DNA from: Trichosporon coremiiforme
Taxonomy: Eukaryota; Basidiomycota; Tremellomycetes; Trichosporonales; Trichosporonaceae
Reading direction: 5' to 3'
Assembly: GCA_039545355.1 (NCBI GenBank)
Contig: BCJJ01000011.1
Coordinates: forward strand, 684,642-748,641
Length of the DNA: 64,000 nucleotides
Shown: positions 9,987-21,807 of the stretch, piece by piece
Position numbering within the stretch: the stretch's first letter is position 1
How the letters are laid out: each line of letters begins with the position of its first letter
Notes under the pieces: generated by a model
Databases searched by the model: none
Seen by the model: only the letters and a program-made list of their open reading frames with translations
Told to the model about the DNA's origin: nothing
Made by a program: the position numbers and the translations under genes

Positions 9987-11641
9987 ATGTGCGGGCGCTT
10001 CGCTCTCGGACAGCAGCACATCGACTTTCTTGAGGCACTCGATGCGCAGTACCCGCGCATCTTCAGGCGGCAACCTGGCGGACGCGCACCGCAACGCCTC
10101 CGAGGTGGAGGTCCTCATGACGAGGAGAAAGCGGACACCAAGCCGGACGTGAAGTCCGAGGAAGCCGAGACTAAGCCATCCACGAACGCGCAGGACAAGG
10201 AGGAGAAGCCCCAAGTCGAGGACCTCGAGAGCAGCAATGCGGCAGGTGATGAGAGCAACGCACCCAACGACCAGGAGGAGGCCGAGGAAGACGACGAGAT
10301 CAAGCCCAAGACTGAAGATGACGCGCCAAAGCCCTCCAAGGGCTCCGAGGATTTGAAGTGGCACGCCGCCCCCGCGCTCGGCTTCAAGTGGAAGCGCGAG
10401 CAGGATTTCTGGCCGAGGTAAGCTTTGTAGACCTGCGTCTAGCTGACGCCAGCTACAACATTGCGCCGCGACAGCGCTCACCGGTGATCCGGCGTGACTC
10501 GAACGGCGACGCCATGATCGAGACGATGCAGTGGGGCCTGATCCCACACTGGACGAAACATCCGCCGACTGGCCCTCTGAACACGATCAACGCCCGCAGC
10601 GAGGCAGTCATGTGAGCTGCTTCCCGTCGCAGTAATAGCTAACGTCAGCGACCCCTCGTCCGGAGGCCTGTGGCACGCGCTGAAGGGCCGCAAGCGCTGC
10701 GTCGTCCCCGCGCAAGGCTACTACGAGTGGCAGAAGAAGGGCTCGACCAAGGTCGCGCACTTTGCGCGCCTGCCCCTGCTCAAGGACCAGAGCGAGGAGC
10801 ACGGAATCAGGGCCGAGGACCCGCCCATTGTCATGTTCGCCGGCTTCTGGGACGAGGTCGAGTACGAGTCCCCCGTCGCCAGCAAGTGGCAGCCGGAACC
10901 CGGAGATGAGCGCGAGCCCTACCCGACAGGCAACCCTGTCCCGCTGGCGACGTTCACGATCCTGACGACTGTGCCTGCCCCGGACATTGCGTGGCTCCAT
11001 GACCGCATGCCCTGCGTTCTCCGCTCAGAGGAGGACATTGCCCGCTGGCTCGACCTCGGCGAGACACCTGAGGGATGGGTTGATGGGAAGGGCGGTACGG
11101 CGGACGTGCTTCAGAGCGAGCCAGGTCTGGACGTGTGAGTGCAGTCGACTGGTCACTTGCACCGGCAGGCGACAAGCTTCAATTCCCTCCGCATTTGGCT
11201 GACAGCAGATACCCCGTCGTCCCCGAGGTCGGCAAGATCGGCCAGAGCAAGCACTCGTACATCCTCCCCGTCGCTGAGAGGAGAGACGGCATCAAGTCCT
11301 TCTTCGCGAAGCAGAACAGTCCAGTGAAGCCGAAGACGGAGCCGAAGGCGACGCCCAAGGCTGGGGTGAAGGCTGAGCCCGTGACGCCGACGAAGCCGAA
11401 ACCGAAGGCTGAGCCGAAGACGGAGCCAAAGGCATCGCAAGAATCAAAGTCACCATCGCAAGAATCCAAGCCCGCCGCGTCCCAGGAAGTGACCGAAGTC
11501 CCCGACTCAGAGGACGAGCAGCCTTCGAAGCGAAAAGCAGAGCGACAAGGCGGGCGACGGACGAAAGTCTCGCGTCCCGCGCCAGAGGTCAAGAAGGACC
11601 AGAAGTCAATCACGAGTTTCTTTAAGTCACCCAGGAAGTAA
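9987..11641 (+). CDS. SRAP-domain abasic-site DNA-protein crosslink protein (HMCES-like)
   Basis: Family members covalently trap abasic sites in single-stranded DNA at replication forks through Cys2. Four exons (9987-10417, 10453-10611, 10649-11134, 11209-11641) encode 502 residues. The start MCGRF is fixed by the catalytic Cys2. Other SRAP signatures: YNIAPRQ, WGLIPHWTK, NARSE, GYYEW (catalytic Glu) and LHDRMP (catalytic His). A long acidic Lys/Glu-rich insert (about residues 30-115) interrupts the domain near its N-terminus. The last intron ends at 11208 and joins LDV to YPVVPEVGKIG, a conserved stretch. The disordered tail ends with QKSITSFF (490-497), a textbook PIP box (Q-x2-I-x2-F-F). 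A similar GIKSFF lies at 386-391. PCNA binding is inferred. Confidence 0.92.
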
Positions 11642-11772
11642 TTCCTTCCCCTTTCTTCGCCCTTCTCATTTGTCTGGTCTGGGTTGTTGTACAGTTCTGG
11701 AACTGGTGTAAAGCATGCCATTAACACTATGAGATATCTCTTTATCCTCGACAGCCGGCGAGCCCTGCGGGC

Positions 11773-12815
11773 TCACTGCTGATCCTGGAACATGCCCTCG
11801 GCTCCCGATCCCTCGTGCGTGACGAGCGTCTTGCCGTGGGCCGGGTAGCTGATCACGTCGAGGTTCAGCCGGCTCCCGCCGAGGAGGTACTCGACCGGCG
11901 AGGTCGAGTCGTTACGCAGCGTGTGGGCCCAGCGTTCGTTGGGGTTGCCGGCGGCTTGCGCGAGCGTCAGCGAGCCATACGCGAGCGGAGCGAGCTGGCT
12001 ATCGTCCCCCCAACCCCCAATCTCCATCAAGGTCTGCGAAGAGCGAAGAGGAGGGGGATAGGCGATGGAGGATGTACTCACGGAACCCGATGAAATCGCC
12101 TGCAGAAACCTCCCTCTTCTCCTCGATCAGCTCTCCGCCAAACGGCGGCCGAATGTCGCCCTCGTCGGCCACCACGGGACGAGCAAGACGCAGCGTAGCG
12201 CTTCCCTGGAGGATGTACAGCCACTCGCTCTCGGCCAGGTGCGAGTGGAGGACGGTCGACTCGCGTCCGGGCTCGAGACGGACTTTGTGCACTGCGAGGT
12301 TTGTCTCGCTCATCCCGGCTGTCGGTTAGCTCTCTCCCGACAATATCACAACAATATCACAACAATATCACAGCTCAAGCACCTCCTGTTGCCTTCAGAG
12401 CCATCGTTCATTCTCTGCTTGCCCGCCTCCAAGGATATAGGCTGGAGACCATCATGGTGTGCGGAAGAGTGAAGGGAGGGGAAGGAGGAGGGGAGGAGGG
12501 GAGGAGGGGAGGTCTGAAGGAGCTCGCTCGCTCCGCTCGCTCGAAGGACTCACCCATATCACTAACACAGCACTGGACGCGCTGCACCTCGCCATCCATG
12601 AAGTGCTGCCTCGTCTCCATCGCCGCCTCAATGTCGGCGGCGCGAACGACCGGATCCTGGATCTCCTCGCTGCCCTCGAAATGGTCGTACTCCTCGTCCT
12701 CGTGTCCATGGGCATGGCCATGAGAGCAGTTGGGACCATGAACGTGCTCGACGTGCTCGACCTGGTCCTCGACGGAGACGGCCTTGCCCTTTCCCTTTGA
12801 GCTGCTTGCGGACAT
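11773..12815 (-). CDS. Cupin-domain protein with His-rich N-terminus
   Basis: Predicted small-beta-barrel (cupin) protein; reaction unknown. Three exons (12815-12554, 12318-12082, 11954-11773) give 226 residues. The first exon encodes a Lys/Ser start and the metal-ligand-like segment HGPNCSHGHAHGH, followed by acidic residues. The cupin core contains HSHLAESEWLYILQG (motif 1 with two His and a Glu) and, across the second intron, GDFIGFPAGNPNERWAHTL (motif 2 with His). An ATG at 12313 could also start a shorter protein, but the splice into it keeps phase and the upstream exon aligns with the paralogue at 21808-22833. Intron 1 (12319-12553) contains three copies of an 11-nt repeat. It converges on the SRAP gene. 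Confidence 0.8.
12341..12373. repeat. Short tandem repeat, 11-nt unit x3
   Basis: Three consecutive copies of an AT-rich unit, CAATATCACAA, inside intron 1 of the cupin gene, close to its 3' splice site (the intron is on the minus strand). It is probably a simple slippage repeat. Confidence 0.85.
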
Positions 12816-13270
12816 CTTTGTTGTTTTGTTGGTGGCGAGTGTGTGAGGAAGCAAGGTGGAGGTTGCTGGTGGTGGAAATTTCTTGACGCTTGGACGTTAC
12901 GTCATTGGCGACTTGGCAGATCTGTTACTCACGGTTCCGAACACTCATCCTCGCTTCCTCTAATTCCGATCCATCCTCGCCACGAACTCGGTACTCGGTA
13001 CGTTCGCGCACCCCCTCGCTTCCATCGCAAGTGCGCTTCACTCGTGGCTGGCATCATTGCATTATTCGCCAGACTACATGCGCAGAACTAATGCTAATTG
13101 GAGGGGAGAAGTATGTAATTGTCCTTATGGTTTACTATACGAGTTACGATAGAGAGTGTCCGTTCAAGCGATAGCAATAGCTGAGAGCTTGGAGTAGTAA
13201 GTGTCCTTGTAGTTGCTTATAAGGTGGTAAGGTGCGTAATTGTGGTGCCGCTAAGGGGAGCAGGGCGCGA
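12816..13270. other. Intergenic region, no gene seen
   Basis: This 455-bp spacer lies between the cupin start and the 3' end of the CE4 gene, both on the minus strand. It should hold the cupin promoter and the CE4 3' UTR. The segment around 13090-13240 is clearly more AT-rich than its surroundings, as expected for a 3' end. No RNA gene or repeat was recognised. Confidence 0.4.
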
Positions 13271-14517
13271 TTAGCACTTCCAGCTGCCGTCGCGCTGGCC
13301 GGGGTTGCCGACCCACTGGTAGGGCCACTCGCCCTCGTCGCCCATGCAGGTGTCGACAGAGACGAGCTTGTAGCCGCGGCCGGTGAGCTGGTCGAGGCCC
13401 CAAGGGACGACCTGCGAGTGGGCTGGGTATTGTCAGCAAGAGTTCTCTAAAAGGGGCCAGTGCACGGTGGAGGCGGCGGACAGATGCAAGATCACGAGAT
13501 CGAGATGAGATCTCAGACATCCAATCGACCAAGCCACGGCACAGCAATCTTTGTCTTGTATACTCACTGACGTCCTGGGTCGAGTGGGAGAGGATGAGAG
13601 CAGGCTTGGGGCTCTGGTCGCGGACCTGGCCGATAACGTTGCGGCCAAAGTCGGCGCCCTTGCCGTTCGCGTCCTCGGTATCGTGAGTCCACATGAAGAG
13701 CTTCTTGTAGCCGCGGTCCGAGAGGACCTTGAGGACGTTGTCGTCGTACTCGCCGTAAGGAGGGCGGAAGTACAGGGGCTTGACGCCGAGGATCTTGATG
13801 AAGGCAGTCTCGACCTTCTCGAGCTCCTTGGAGACATAGTCGTAGGACTTGCCCTTGAGGTGCGCGTGGGACCAGGTGTGCGAGCCGAGCGTGTGGCCGC
13901 GGTTGAACATCTCCTTGACCTGGTCGGCACGGTCGTAGATGCAGCCGTAGTTGTTGCCGTTCAGGAAGAAGGTGGCCTTGGCGCCCTTGGCCTCAAACTT
14001 GTTCATGATGTCGCTCTCCCACTGGTAGGGGCCGTCTGATGGTCAGCATCATTCTGGCGCGCCACTTCGAACAAACAGACGCGGGAGCCTCGATGGAGCA
14101 CGCCCAGCAGCCTAACCCGAAATAGACGGACGGATGCGGGGGGTGCGGATCGTCATCCCCAATTCAGGCACCGCGCGGAGCAGACCCAGCCCTGGCTCGA
14201 CAAGGCCTGTGCGCCAATAGCCGTGGGGTCTCAAGCCATGCAAGCCTTGCAAGCCAGGTGCCTCCGCCTCGCGCCCTGGGCGCCCGTCTGGGCCCGAGCA
14301 CTGGAAGACATCTCGGTGCTCTGTTTGCGCCTAGCCAGTAGTTGCAACTGTACGCGTCGTCCACGGCTCCGAACACGCAGAGAAGCCTGTACTCACCGTC
14401 AAAGGTCCAGGCAACCTGTCCAGACTGCTTGCAGTTCTCAACAACCTGCACACCCTCGGGGCAGGGCGCGGCCGCGGAAAGAGTCGCGAGGACAGCGAGA
14501 GCGAGCTTGACGAGCAT
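13271..14517 (-). CDS. Secreted polysaccharide (chitin) deacetylase, CE4/NodB family
   Basis: Predicted secreted deacetylase of chitin-like polymers in the cell wall. Three exons (14517-14397, 14035-13568, 13422-13271) encode 246 residues with an N-terminal signal peptide (MLVKLALAVLATLSAAA). NodB motifs are present: TFDDGP (the second Asp is created by the intron 1 splice), HTWSH (zinc His pair), FRPPYG, THDTED and ILSHS. The protein is a bare catalytic domain. It lacks the Ser/Thr-rich tail and GPI signal of the larger fungal chitin deacetylases and ends in WKC, so it is probably soluble. Intron 1 is long (361 nt) compared with most here. Substrate cannot be read from sequence; peptidoglycan- or chitosan-type substrates are alternatives. 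Confidence 0.9.
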
Positions 14518-14824
14518 TATGGGTAGTGATAGGTTGGGTGTTCGTTATAGGAGTAAGAGGAGTAAGCGCGTAGCAAAAAAACGGAGTCGTAGTTGTCGTC
14601 GACGAGTTAGTGGCCGAGTGTCGAGATGTCGAAGTAGTGTCGAAGTGTGGTCGAAGGTGGAGAACGGGGGGTCAGTTGAAGGATGGAGGGGAGATGGAGG
14701 ACGCAGGCTGTTCTTATAAACACGGCGAGGGAAGAGGACGTAGGTTCCGAACTCGGCCAAGTAGCACAAGAGCACCCACACCCACATACCCACACCGCCA
14801 GTCGAGCCAAGAAGCAGTCGAGCA

Positions 14825-14867
14825 GCGAGACCCAGCGAGACCCAGCGAGACCCAGCGAGACCCAGCG
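14825..14867. repeat. Tandem repeat, 10-nt unit about x4
   Basis: Perfect head-to-tail copies of GAGACCCAGC in the gene-free region upstream of the CE4 deacetylase, about 310 bp from its ATG. Confidence 0.9.
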
Positions 14868-15511
14868 CGCGATCAGGCTATAGGCAACGGAGGATCGAGT
14901 AATTCAAGGAAGTCTGCCGATGTGAGTGACGGCAGGGCGCAAGTTGGGTCCCTGTCCTCAGGCCCTGTGCAGGGCATGCAGGGTTCAGGGCAGCCACGCA
15001 CTGGCACCTGTCCGTGTCTCTGATGCCACTGGCATGCACGGCATGCGTGCATGCGTCCGTCTTCGTGCCCCCATCGCCCCCCATCGCCTTCCTCGTCTGC
15101 ATACCTTCCCCAGCAGCAGGTGCAAGCACCGAAAAGCGCGGAGGCTCTGGAGGCTCCGGAGGCACTGGCATTCGAAAGAAGAGTACGACAACCATACACG
15201 ATCCGCAGGATCCGTGCAGAATCTGGATATACCCGGAGTGCTCCTTCTGTCAGTTACATCGCAGTAGCTCCGATCTCCCCAGAGCTAATGCTGGTGCGAG
15301 CGGGTTACACGGCATCGGTAGCGATCACACCGCAGCAGAAGAAAGAGCACATGCTCAAGCGCAGCAGAGCCGCAGGACGATGGCCTGAGCCTGTACGGGA
15401 AGTGCAGATCCACCAGCCAGACGCTAGTAGTTCAACGTGAGGCGCAATGTCTGCGCTTCTCAGCGCCTCTGCAGTTCGGACTGGAAGTGCGGCGCCCGCT
15501 GAGACCAGGCG

Positions 15512-15542
15512 TGACTGCAGTGACTGCAGTGACTGCAGTGAC
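15512..15542. repeat. Tandem repeat, 9-nt unit x3
   Basis: Three perfect copies of TGACTGCAG followed by a partial fourth, in the gene-free region. The unit contains a PstI-like palindrome. Confidence 0.85.
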
Positions 15543-18500
15543 TATACGCGATCGTTGACGACGAGGGTGTCGAAGTACGAGATCGCTGTGAACTTTGCAC
15601 CGACCGCGCGACTGCTGTCTTTCGGCTGTCAAGCTTTCGGGACTTGGCACTGGCGCACTTGAGCTTCGCACCCGCAGATCAGCCCAGTCCGGTCGCGACC
15701 GCTAAGCCTGCCTGAGCCGCTGACGCTGAGAAGTGGTTGCGGCGCGTGAGGCGCGAAGCGGCCAACCGGCTCTCTCGCACACTCATTCGCACCAGCGCGA
15801 ACGCCCCCCGCCTTCGGCCACTCTCGCTCTGAGCTGTCTGGGGCGCCGTTGGGCACAGAAGGGCGCACATACACGTCCAGCCCAGTGCATTAGCGGGGGA
15901 TCCGCAGAGGAATCCGCAAAGCCGGCAGAGAGCAGGGAGCAGGGAGGGATCCTCGGTATGCGTACCGTGGTCTTTCCGTCGGTTCGGCGTGCAGAGGGTA
16001 CGGAGGTTGCGGATACGGAGCCGAGCGAGACCCTCAGCACAGCCATGAGATTCCGGTGAGTGGGTTGCTCCTGGCGCCTCTGACTTCAGAGACATGTAAT
16101 GGGCATTACATTCTCTCCCACTTCTGGTTGCACAGCGTATTACAGGTTCACGCATTTTGCCTAGGCTTCCAGTGGGGGGTTCATGTGGGTCCGCCATAAT
16201 GCTGTCAGGTTGACCTCCGTTCGCATGATGTAAACAACCCAGAACGGTAGTCAGTGACGACAACTCGAAGGCAACAAACTCTACCCAAACGTCCTCAATT
16301 CAATCAAGATCCGTCAGCTCCTTCAGGCCTTTAGACCTTCAGTTGATTAGGGCTCATTAGGGGTCCTGCCAGGTCCTGGCGATGAATGAATGGAGCAGAG
16401 CTGGGCCTGAGTTTTCGACGAGAGCCATTGGCGCCCACCGCCTGGTCTCCGGGCTCGCTCCTGGGCTACTTCCGTAGAATAGGGCCGGCAGGCAGGGACA
16501 TGGAGGAATGCAAGCGAGCGGTAGCGATTGCTCGCGATTGCTGGCGAAGACGGAACAGCCTGTGAAGACTGTGAGGTTGATGAGAGCCGGAGCCGTGCAC
16601 GGTTTAGTCGGGTTCCGGGCAGCTCCTCAGAGTACATCTGCGTGCGACGCTGTGTTCCTTGTGTTAATCACTCGTTTGTTTCCGAGCTATGCGAAGTTGC
16701 GACGTACGTTGCATCTCCACAAACGTTCTATTCTCGGAAATGCTGCTTCCCCCGGACACAATCTCCCCTTCAGATACACAGAAGGATGGATCGTATCGAA
16801 ATCACATCGCTGCACAGCAGATATCTGTGGGTTGTAGATCCAGGGAACCGGATCAGAAGCAAGGTTGTTCGCTTGAGCTTGCCTGGGGCCAGAGGCGTGG
16901 GAGGGGTGGGGTGCGGATATCGCCTACTCCATATGCCACGCTCACGCTCTCACTCCCATCGCTTCCACAGTATCCCCAGTCCTACGATTACTGGACGGAG
17001 TAACGATAGTGAACGACCTTGCAGACTTACGCAGAAGCGCACGACTGCGGTGTCACTCCGGCATCCCCCCAATTACTGGCCCCCACCGGACCGTTGCGGC
17101 CAGACCTTTCGCTCCATTCAGGATGACCGACGTATGTACATGTCACTCCATTTGCGTATTCAAGGTGTCGTAAACTTCGTCGTATTCTCTCCTGCTCTCC
17201 TGTCAATATTTGGTTCCCTTGCTGCCCACCTGTCGGAGCATGGATATACCTGGTGTTAATGGGGACAGGGAAGGCTCGAGCTTAATCGTAAATCGTAACG
17301 TCTTCTGCTGCAAGTCCGGGTCTCACGTACGGGCACTCAAGCGCACGCATGGGCGCGCATGCGCACAGCTTATAGTCTAATAAGGTTAGGATTGGCTTCC
17401 AGTAATGTGCGCTCCTCCTTCAATGTGGACCTTGCGAGGTACGGTGTGCCGAATCATTTCCCGGTCTCCGTTCATGTCAACTTTTCATACCGATTTAAGT
17501 CTAGGAGGACTTCTCTCTGACACCCTTGAGCAATGAGAGTTCAAGAGGATGACGGTGGGAGCAATTGTGGGAGCGAGAGAAAGCCGCAGCGCAGACGAAT
17601 GCCTCGAGCCTGCGAGCGGGCCATTGGCTCATGACGTCGAGGCACTTCCGACACACTTTCAGGTCCCAGGTCCGTGACCATGGTAAGGCACCGTGGAATC
17701 CGTTCCTGGGCAAGCCTGGAGGTTCTCGGCAGAGCAGAGCGTCGCAGAGCTTCGTCACAAGCTGCAAGCTGCAAGACACATGTTCGCACTCCTTGCAGTG
17801 GGGCTCACTCAAGGGCTCACTCGAAGTGGGCCGAGCTGGGCCGAGGTAGGAGGCACAGCGGCACCGTTTCACGAGCATTTCAACAGAAGGGTCGAAAGGT
17901 GGAAGGGTCCTCGGAGCAGCTTTCATCAAGGCGGTGCTATCTGTGCACGGGTCTGTCTTATGGAGAGAGTGCGGGGCACACTCTGAGAGACTGTGGGGAA
18001 AGGATTCCGCCTGCGTGTCTCTAAGGGTGGCCGTGATCGGGCTTGGCAGGCGTACGCTTGCCCAAGTTCGAGGCTAGGTTCAGCAGAACAGGAGAAGATG
18101 ATGAAGCAGGAGGAGAGAAAGGGTGGATCAGTCGCCTCCCCATGCATCAGCGCAGTGGGAACTCCTGCAGAAGACTCTGACCGGCGTTGGAACCCCCTCG
18201 GCGTTCCTCACCTTCGGCGCGGACACGAGGTACGTTCTCCGTATCGCCGCAGGTCCGAAGCTTGGCCGTCGTCAGTCGCTCGGTCGGAATGCTCGGCGTC
18301 TTCAGTCCGCTGGCCTCGGCGGTTTTGGCCAGTGCTCCTCTGGGTCAGACAACGGCAGTTGAGACAGACGAAGACGCTCGAGGCTGTGCTCAATCTGCCG
18401 AATCTCTGGCCGAACTATGATCCGAGACCGACGAAACCCACTCAAGTACCAGAGACCTGTGAGCTGTGCGGCGTACTCGGCGTCTTTGTCCTTGAGGTGA

Positions 18501-19571
18501 GGAACGCAGGAACCGTACATGAGAGGAACAGGACATGAGAAGGGTGTTAACCTCCCGCTGACTCACCATCTCGTACGTCCCAAACCCTCACACCCACTGG
18601 GCACTGGGGCTCCGAAACTTACGAGGCTAACGATCATTACGAGATCCTCGCGTCCGTCCTTTGTCCACCGCCATTGGAACCGACGCAACCGATCGCTTCA
18701 GTGTTTAGATGGCTGATGCGCTTCACAGTGAAGCTCAACTTCCAGAAGCGCAACGTGCGATTCCTCGATGTGACTGTGGCATCTCGCTCGGTACGCAGGG
18801 CGCGCACGTCGCGCACAGACCTCCGTACGCTCGTGTGACATGCAAACGGGCAGTAACGCTCGGTCTCGGCGCGGGGTGGCGGTGTGTCTCTCCGCTGTGG
18901 CGCCGTTTGTTCTCCGTGTCCTGTTCGGACCCCGTGGCGCCTTTCTTCTTCCCCATAAACTGGAAGAAGTGGGCACCATGAGTGGGACGCCCGTGCACTG
19001 ACTAGCGAACAGAAGCGCACGGACAATTTGCTTCATTCGCCGTGTGCCGGATTGCTGGAGTAACGCCCCGTCCCCCGAGTGTTCCTGGTGTGCTCGTGGC
19101 GTCCCGCTTGTGCTCGTGCTGTCCCGTCTTGTGCTCGTGCCATCCCGTCGTGTGCACGCCATCGTCGTACCACTCCGTGCCATGCCGTGCCGTTCGGTGC
19201 CGGACACCTGCCGATGTGCCATCACGGTAGCGCCTAACGCTATCTCAGCATGTGCGGCGTTGCTGAATCGGTTACGACGCTGCACGTTACGGCGCCTCAC
19301 GGCACCGCGTCGTCAAGGGGGGAGTTTGCACTCGGACATACCGGCGGCATGTGTGCGGGCCGATCCCTTCCGGTCGTCAAGGAGAGAAAGGAGAGAAAGA
19401 CATGATGCATTGCGGGTCTGGTCTATTTCTGGCCATGCTCGGCCCTGCGTGTGTGAAGTGCTTGCTCGCTGAGCGAGCTGGAGGGGGTACTCGGATGGAG
19501 CGATCTCGAGCGGGTTCGCTCTCAATGACCGCTCACTGGACGTGACTGTGAGTTGTGCGTGGCACAGCAGC

Positions 19572-21559
19572 TTATCCCTCGAGCTCCTCCTTGGAGAGAC
19601 CCTCGAGGGCGGCGTCCTCGTCGTCGCTGTCGAGGGCCTTCTCGGCCGCCTCCATGTCGGCGTCGACGTCGCCGTCGGCCGTGGGGGGCTTGTCACCCGG
19701 AAGAATGTACTTCTTGCTCGTCAGAGTCTGAAGAGCCGTCTCAGGAATGACACCTTCGGTACTAGTTTTTGTCAGCTCGATTAGCTGCGTATTGGATGTA
19801 AGGACTTACTTCAGGTACGTGAAGTCCTTGCTGCCGCTGCAGTCGATCTGGCGCACCCACTTGTGGAACCTGGTGGTCAGCTACGACGAGCAAGATGAAA
19901 GCTTACGTGTTCTGCTCGAACTCGAGCTCGCGGAGACGCTCGTAGATCCACTCAACCTTGAACTTGTGCATGACATCCTCGTACTTGGAGAAGTCGACGA
20001 GCTCGCGCGGCTCGGCACCGTGGTTCGGGAGCTTCTGCGCCTTGTCGTTGTACGTCTTGAACTGCGGCTGCTCGAGCAGCAGACCGAGAGGCGGGGCCTT
20101 GGGAATGTGGACGCGCTTGTTCTCGAACGTAGCCGGGATGATCTTGGGCGGCGTTCCCGTGCGCGTGGCAAGGATGGCAAGGGACATCATCTTACGCTGC
20201 GGGTGTCAGCTGCGGGGAACTCGAACTCAGCTGTCGAGTTGCAACTCACGATCTGGTGCAGCATGAAGCTCTGTCCATGGATGCGGACGGAGATCCACTC
20301 AATGTCGCCATAGACGGCGGGGTCGCGGACGTCGAGCGTCTTCATGTAACGCTTGACAGTGGCGTCCTTGAAGGGCTTGCCGACGGTGTAGTTGTGGAAG
20401 TTGTGCGTGCCCTGGTACTCGGCGATCATGTTGCGGAAGCGTTGCAGGGTGTCGGGGTCGATACGCCATCCGCGGCGACGCTCAAACTCACCGCGCGACT
20501 TGGGGTCGGCGGGGTCGCCCTCGGCCGGCTCGGGGACGGCGGGGGCAGCGTCAACAAACTCGGCAGGCACCTTGACGACCTCGCGCCACCCGGGCGAGAC
20601 CTTGTCGAGCTGCTCGGCGAGAGGGTCCGTCTTCGCCGGCGGGAGGAGACAGTATGACGGAAGAAGGTACTCGTACACGCGCGAGTCGCACGCGGTACGC
20701 GCCTGGAACGACTTCATGGCACGGACGAAACCCCACATCCGGATCTGCGCGGGGAGGAACGAGTTGACGTACTCCGTCAAGCTCGAGAAGCCCTCGGGAA
20801 GGGGCGGGTCAAGGATCATCTTGAGAGAGATACTGCACGTCAGTTGCGGCACCGTCCCGGAAAACTCACCAGTTACCGGCGGCGTGGACACCAGCGTCTG
20901 TCCTGGCAGCACGCTGGATGTCGACCTTCTTGTGGTCGGTCGCGTTCTCTGCGCTGATAGCACCGGCCTTGGCGAGCGCATCGAACAGGTCACCCTCAAT
21001 CGTCTTGGATCCGTGGGTCTGGCTGTTTCATGTCAGCAACCATATGCCTTCCTCGCACTCACATCTGCATTCCGCTGTATCCCGTTCCGCAGTAGCCGAG
21101 CAGAACAGCGGCACGCTTCTTCGGCAGACGCTTCTCCTTCTCCTCTCCGTCATCGCCCTCCTTCTTAGCCGGGGCGGTGGATCCACCAGCAGCGGCCGCG
21201 TTCATGGCGGCCTCCTCGTCGACCTCGGCGCGCGCCTTCCATCCGCCCTGGCGCTGCCCCCTGGCGCGTCCCTTCTCCTTGTTCTTCTCGCGCTTCTCGC
21301 GCTGCTGCTGCTGGAACTTGCCCTTGCTTCCCTTTCCGCCCTTTCCGCCTCGGGAGTCGAAGAACTTGCCGCGCTTGTTGTCGGGCTTGTCACCGTCGGC
21401 GTTCATGGCGGCTTCCTCGTCCTCGGCGGGGCGTTTTGAGCCACCGCTGCCGTTGCTAGCCTCGGGGGCGGCGGCGGGAGCAGCGGAAGGCTCCGCGGCA
21501 GCCTCCGGCTGGACGTTGAGGACGGGCTTGGTGTCGATGGCCACTTTCTCCTCGGACAT
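19572..21559 (-). CDS. PUS1: tRNA pseudouridine synthase Pus1 (TruA family)
   Basis: Nuclear enzyme converting uridine to pseudouridine in tRNA (positions such as 27, 34, 36) and in some snRNA and mRNA. Six exons: 21559-21063, 21022-20870, 20832-20250, 20196-19907, 19869-19810, 19761-19572; 590 residues. The N-terminal 150 residues are Ala-, Lys- and Gln-rich with basic stretches, likely the nuclear-localisation part. Catalytic motif RTDAGVHA (Asp nucleophile) sits in exon 2. [22 protein letters not shown] and HQIRKMM are typical of eukaryotic Pus1. An acidic tail follows. Exons 2 and 5 are small but phase-consistent. It is divergent from the second cupin gene, 248 bp between starts. Confidence 0.95.
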
Positions 21560-21807
21560 GGCTGGATGCGTTGGTAGTGGACGGTGTGGACGACGAGGCG
21601 CAGGGAAGAGCAACTTTTCGAACCGTCGCCAGGCGGGGCGTGACCCTCCCAAAAACATGAAAGCTGTGGAGTCCCCGCGCAGGTGGAGGTCGAGCACTGT
21701 CCGCATGTGTCTCCAAGTTGAGTCACCCGATCGTCACCTGGTGCACATGCATATCCTTCCTCGCAACGGATCCGCGCTCCTAACAACGCAACCTCCACGA
21801 CTACAGC

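Larger units (their letters stand above)
14518..19571. other. Five-kilobase region with no supportable gene
   Basis: Open frames here reach about 240 codons, but none shows a recognisable domain. The frames lack the branch-site/acceptor pattern that marks nearly every real gene in this window. The CE4 promoter lies at the left end and the PUS1 3' flank at the right. The region holds small tandem repeats (14825-14867, 15512-15542) and a GTGC/CCGT-rich low-complexity stretch around 19080-19210. No tRNA, rRNA or transposon hallmarks were seen. A non-coding transcript or lineage-specific gene cannot be excluded. Confidence 0.5.

Noticed and set aside
16528..17259. 243-codon frame in the gene-free region
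   Set aside because: No domain, unbiased composition, no splice partners; length is within chance in GC-rich DNA.
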